From NCBI RefSeq assembly GCF_029223285.1, contig NZ_JARHUJ010000006.1, positions 1 through 64,000 on the forward strand: 64,000 nucleotides of DNA, read 5' to 3'. The notes beneath the pieces were generated by a model. It saw only the letters and a program-made list of their open reading frames with translations. It did not search any database and was not told the DNA's origin. This document shows, in pieces, positions 61,647 to 64,000 of this stretch (its first letter is position 1; every line of letters begins with the position of its first letter). The position numbers and the translations under genes were made by a program. Source of the stretch: Paraflavitalea sp. CAU 1676 (GTDB taxonomy: Bacteria > Bacteroidota > Bacteroidia > Chitinophagales > Chitinophagaceae).

Positions 61647-62288
61647 TTATGGTGCCAGTCTCTCCATGATCCAGGTTCCCTGGCCATCTTTCGTGTAGGA
61701 TAATCTATCGTGTAAGCGACTGGGACGCCCCTGCCAGAACTCTATATGGGTGGGCTTTATGCGATATCCACCCCAGTGGGCAGGGCGCAGGATTGGCTTT
61801 GAACGGAACACTTCGCGGTATTTAAGGTCTTCCGCATCGAGCCATTCGCGGCTTTCTATGACCTGGCTTTGGGGGGAGGCCCAGGCGCCGATGCGGCTTC
61901 CCTCGGGGCGACTATTGTAATATTCATCGCTTTCCGCATCGCTTACCCGCTCTACGATGCCGCCGATGCGCACCTGCCGCTCGAGCTCTTTCCAGAAGAA
62001 TACGAGGGAGGCGTGGGGGTTTTCTTCGAGTTGATGCCCTTTTGCGCTGGTATAGTTGGTAAAGAACACAAATCCATTTACATCATATTCTTTCAGCAGC
62101 ACTATCCGTGCATCGGGGATGCCATTGGCTGTGGCGGTAGCGAGGGTCATGGCATTTACCTCGTCTATTTCGGCAGCGATTGCTTCCTGCCACCATTGGC
62201 CGAACTGTTCGATGGGGTCTTTATTAGCTTCCTTTTCGGTGAAAGCTTTCAGTTTATAGTCTTTACGGATATCTGCAATGGATGACAT
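61647..62288 (-). CDS. pdxH: Pyridoxamine 5'-phosphate oxidase
   Basis: A 213-residue FMN enzyme that oxidises pyridoxine or pyridoxamine 5'-phosphate to pyridoxal 5'-phosphate, the last step of vitamin B6 synthesis and salvage. The FMN-binding and substrate motifs are present: MTLATATANGIPDARIVLLKEYD, FVFFTNYTSAKGHQLEENPHASLVFFW, EYYNSRPEGSRIGAWASPQSQVI and the C-terminal PTHIEFWQGRPSRLHDRLSY. The length is that of the family. A TAATTTTG -7 box on the minus strand (62311-62318) lies 23 bases before the ATG. Confidence 0.96.
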   Translation of the reverse strand: MSSIADIRKDYKLKAFTEKEANKDPIEQFGQWWQEAIAAEIDEVNAMTLATATANGIPDARIVLLKEYDVNGFVFFTNYTSAKGHQLEENPHASLVFFWKELERQVRIGGIVERVSDAESDEYYNSRPEGSRIGAWASPQSQVIESREWLDAEDLKYREVFRSKPILRPAHWGGYRIKPTHIEFWQGRPSRLHDRLSYTKDGQGTWIMERLAP

Positions 62289-62310
62289 GGCTATTGTATA
62301 GATTAGGCTA

Positions 62311-62318
62311 CAAAATTA
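62311..62318 (-). promoter_or_regulatory. -7 promoter element of pdxH
   Basis: TAATTTTG on the minus strand matches TAnnTTTG. Confidence 0.45.
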
Positions 62319-62394
62319 GTCGTTCGGAGGGAATGTGCAGTAGTTGGCCTGATCAGGTGGGGGTATGAGTTTGGTCAGGCGAGTGGTGAAATGA

Positions 62395-63426
62395 TCAACC
62401 CTTCTTACGGTCTTCGTCTTTGTCGTTCGACAGCTTTGAGAGGAGCGTTTCGATCTCGCTGATGCGTTTAAGCTGGATATCGAGCTTTTTGTTGTGCTCG
62501 GCTACCTGCTGCAGGTCGGTATTGAGCTCTTCGAGGTAGTTGACCTTCTTCAACAATTGCTGGCGCTGAAAGTTCGATTCGCGGAGTTTATCTTCCGTAT
62601 CGGCGAGCAGCCTGGCGAGGCGCTGGTGCTCTTCGAGCATGTTTACCTGTTTCATTTTGAGCTCGTCGAACTCGCGGGTAATCTTGAAATAGGCTTGTTG
62701 CAGCTCTTCGTATTCATAACCCTTGTGCTGCGGGGCGGTAGAGGATTCTATCTTATGCAGGCGATCCTGGAGCACGCTGAACTCTTCGTAGGCTTTTTCG
62801 AGGCGGCCTTTCACTTCGTTGCTCAGAATCAGCTGCTGACGCACCTGCTTCAATTCGGCCTCTCTGTCCATGAGCGCCCTGCGTGCATCGCGTAATTGGG
62901 TGCCGAGTTGATCATTGAGCTGCTGTACTTCCGCATGGCGTTGCTCCGACTCCTTCAGCATTTCGACCTGGCGCAGGAGGCGACCTATATCCTGGTTGTG
63001 CGCGAACAGGTTGTCCTGCGCATTTTTCAGCTGCGACATCAGGGTGCCGGTGGGAGAATTATCGGCTGGCTTTTCCTGCTTTTCGGCTTCGTCGGGTTGT
63101 GACGCTTCCAGGCGGGCGACTTCGGATTTTAGGTCTTCTATCTCCAGTTCGAGCAATTCACCGCTTTCTTTCGTGTCTCTGAGTTCGCGGGTAAGTTGTT
63201 CGCGCAGGTCAACTTCTTCGTAATATTTAAGGCGCCATTCATCAAGGCCACCAATGGGCTCATCGGCGAGCACAGGTCGTTCGATGGTTGCGGAGGGCAA
63301 TATTTTTTTCTGGATGAGGTAGAAGTGAATGGCAAATCCGAGGATCAATGACACCAACATAAATACAATCATCTCAGTGAGACTGATGGAGTATTTAGCA
63401 GCCAGTAAAATGTTTAATAGGGTCAT
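62395..63426 (-). CDS. Membrane-anchored coiled-coil protein
   Basis: A 343-residue protein. One membrane span near the N-terminus (MIVFMLVSLILGFAIHFYLI, about 19-38) is followed by long coiled coils (about 65-125 and 150-335), with heptads such as EVDLREQLTRELRDTKESGE, LEIEDLKSEVARLEASQPDE and EFDELKMKQVNMLEEHQRLA. No enzymatic domain is visible. The single span plus cytoplasmic coils suggests a structural or scaffolding role at the membrane. It resembles conserved hypothetical proteins of Chitinophagaceae. Single-gene unit between pyrH and pdxH. Confidence 0.7.
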   Translation of the reverse strand: MTLLNILLAAKYSISLTEMIVFMLVSLILGFAIHFYLIQKKILPSATIERPVLADEPIGGLDEWRLKYYEEVDLREQLTRELRDTKESGELLELEIEDLKSEVARLEASQPDEAEKQEKPADNSPTGTLMSQLKNAQDNLFAHNQDIGRLLRQVEMLKESEQRHAEVQQLNDQLGTQLRDARRALMDREAELKQVRQQLILSNEVKGRLEKAYEEFSVLQDRLHKIESSTAPQHKGYEYEELQQAYFKITREFDELKMKQVNMLEEHQRLARLLADTEDKLRESNFQRQQLLKKVNYLEELNTDLQQVAEHNKKLDIQLKRISEIETLLSKLSNDKDEDRKKG

Positions 63427-63608
63427 AGCAGTCGGAAATGTTTCCTTTACTCACAGGTTCTTACGGGATACCACATCTTTCAAGGGACTTGAACGGGAGG
63501 AAAGCATTGAAAAGACGCCGGGGTCAGGGCATAATTTCCCCGTTAAAGTAGTACGATCGCGTCAGATATACAAGCCTGCTGGCTTGATTAATTTTGCAAG
63601 GCTGGTTA

Positions 63609-64000
63609 TCAGGATTTTACCAGTGTTCCCACCTTGTCTCCGCACACCACTTTGCGCAGGTTGCCGGCGGTATTCATGTCAAATACGATGATGGGCAGGT
63701 TGTTTTCCATGCAAAGGGTGAATGCCGTCATGTCCATTACCCGGAGGTTTTGGGAGATACATTCCTGGAAGGTAATGGTCTCGTACTTTTTGGCATTGGG
63801 ATCCTTTTCGGGGTCGGCAGTATAGATACCGTCTACCCGGGTGCCTTTCAGGATCACATCAGCTTCTATTTCGATGGCCCTGAGTGAGCCGGCTGTATCG
63901 GTAGTAAAGTAAGGATTGCCGGTACCAGCACCGAAGATCACTACACGGCCTTTTTCCACGTGGCGGATAGCGCGGCGGCGGATATAAGGTTCGGCGATCT
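63609..64000 (-). CDS. pyrH: UMP kinase, C-terminal part (cut by window edge)
   Basis: The frame runs off the window end, so only the last 130 residues are seen: [20 protein letters not shown], the substrate/ATP region, [30 protein letters not shown] and the closing [22 protein letters not shown]. These are hallmarks of bacterial UMP kinase, which phosphorylates UMP to UDP with ATP; it belongs to the amino-acid kinase fold and forms hexamers. The internal GTG that starts an apparent shorter frame at 63959 is not the real start, because conserved sequence ([17 protein letters not shown]) continues upstream. Confidence 0.95.
   Translation of the reverse strand, partial: IAEPYIRRRAIRHVEKGRVVIFGAGTGNPYFTTDTAGSLRAIEIEADVILKGTRVDGIYTADPEKDPNAKKYETITFQECISQNLRVMDMTAFTLCMENNLPIIVFDMNTAGNLRKVVCGDKVGTLVKS

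Noticed and set aside
1-64000. CRISPR array, prophage or known antiphage operon
   Set aside because: No regularly spaced repeats of CRISPR length, no phage structural genes, no integrase and no defence signature genes were seen; the UvrD-shell nuclease stands alone.

Overview
The window looks like chromosomal DNA of a Bacteroidota bacterium, most likely family Chitinophagaceae (Niastella/Chitinophaga type). The evidence is several TTTG-N18/19-TAnnTTTG promoters (the Bacteroidota sigma factor pattern), few Shine-Dalgarno sites, a type IX secretion C-terminal sorting domain, carboxypeptidase-regulatory/beta-barrel outer membrane proteins, a methionine synthase split into two genes, LytS/LytTR signalling and ribosomal protein THX. 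About 50 genes are present on both strands, mostly short operons separated by strong, often bidirectional hairpin terminators.

Layout. 1-276: cut-off end of an IS1182-type transposase. 505-4635: minus-strand SDR, small lipoprotein, exported amidohydrolase and exported YcaC-like hydrolase. 4898-6097: DUF2252 protein. 6214-10112: a GH18/polysaccharide deacetylase/GT2 fusion, translationally coupled to a small KKDGTPD-repeat protein. 10284-15883: atypical SDR, outer membrane barrel, two AraC regulators. 16136-21161: a 1211-residue secreted T9SS cargo, a DUF2459 protein and a small acidic protein. 21325-27029: complete RND efflux operon (adaptor, pump, TolC-like channel). 27137-37997: P1 peptidase, GH9 hydrolase, small enzymes, an alpha/beta hydrolase, NmrA and Crp-type genes, a putative metalloprotein and an AraC regulator. 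38197-41554: an AT-richer stretch ending at tRNA-Arg(CCT). 41785-45193: TPR protein, SRPBCC protein, REC-HPt and sigma54 response regulators. 45461-47413: a remarkable UvrD-like shell with an intact iron-sulfur nuclease but no helicase motifs. 47462-55092: lipoprotein, barrel protein, recR, split metH. 55162-64000: membrane protein, DUF5694, a LytS/LytTR pair, LOG protein, exonuclease III, HU, THX, PdxH, a coiled-coil protein and the end of pyrH.

The window mixes housekeeping genes (recR, metH, HU, THX, pdxH, pyrH, xth) with cell-envelope and carbohydrate functions. No CRISPR array, prophage or recognisable antiphage operon was seen. The best candidates for something undescribed are the motor-less helicase/nuclease at 45461-47413, the one-chain polysaccharide machine at 6690-10112 with its coupled repeat protein, the perfect inverted repeat over the Crp-type gene's promoter (35521-35557), the 21-bp-period repeats before the LytS/LytTR operon (56695-56757) and the structured leader before metH. 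All assignments come from reading sequence and remembered family motifs; no database search was run.
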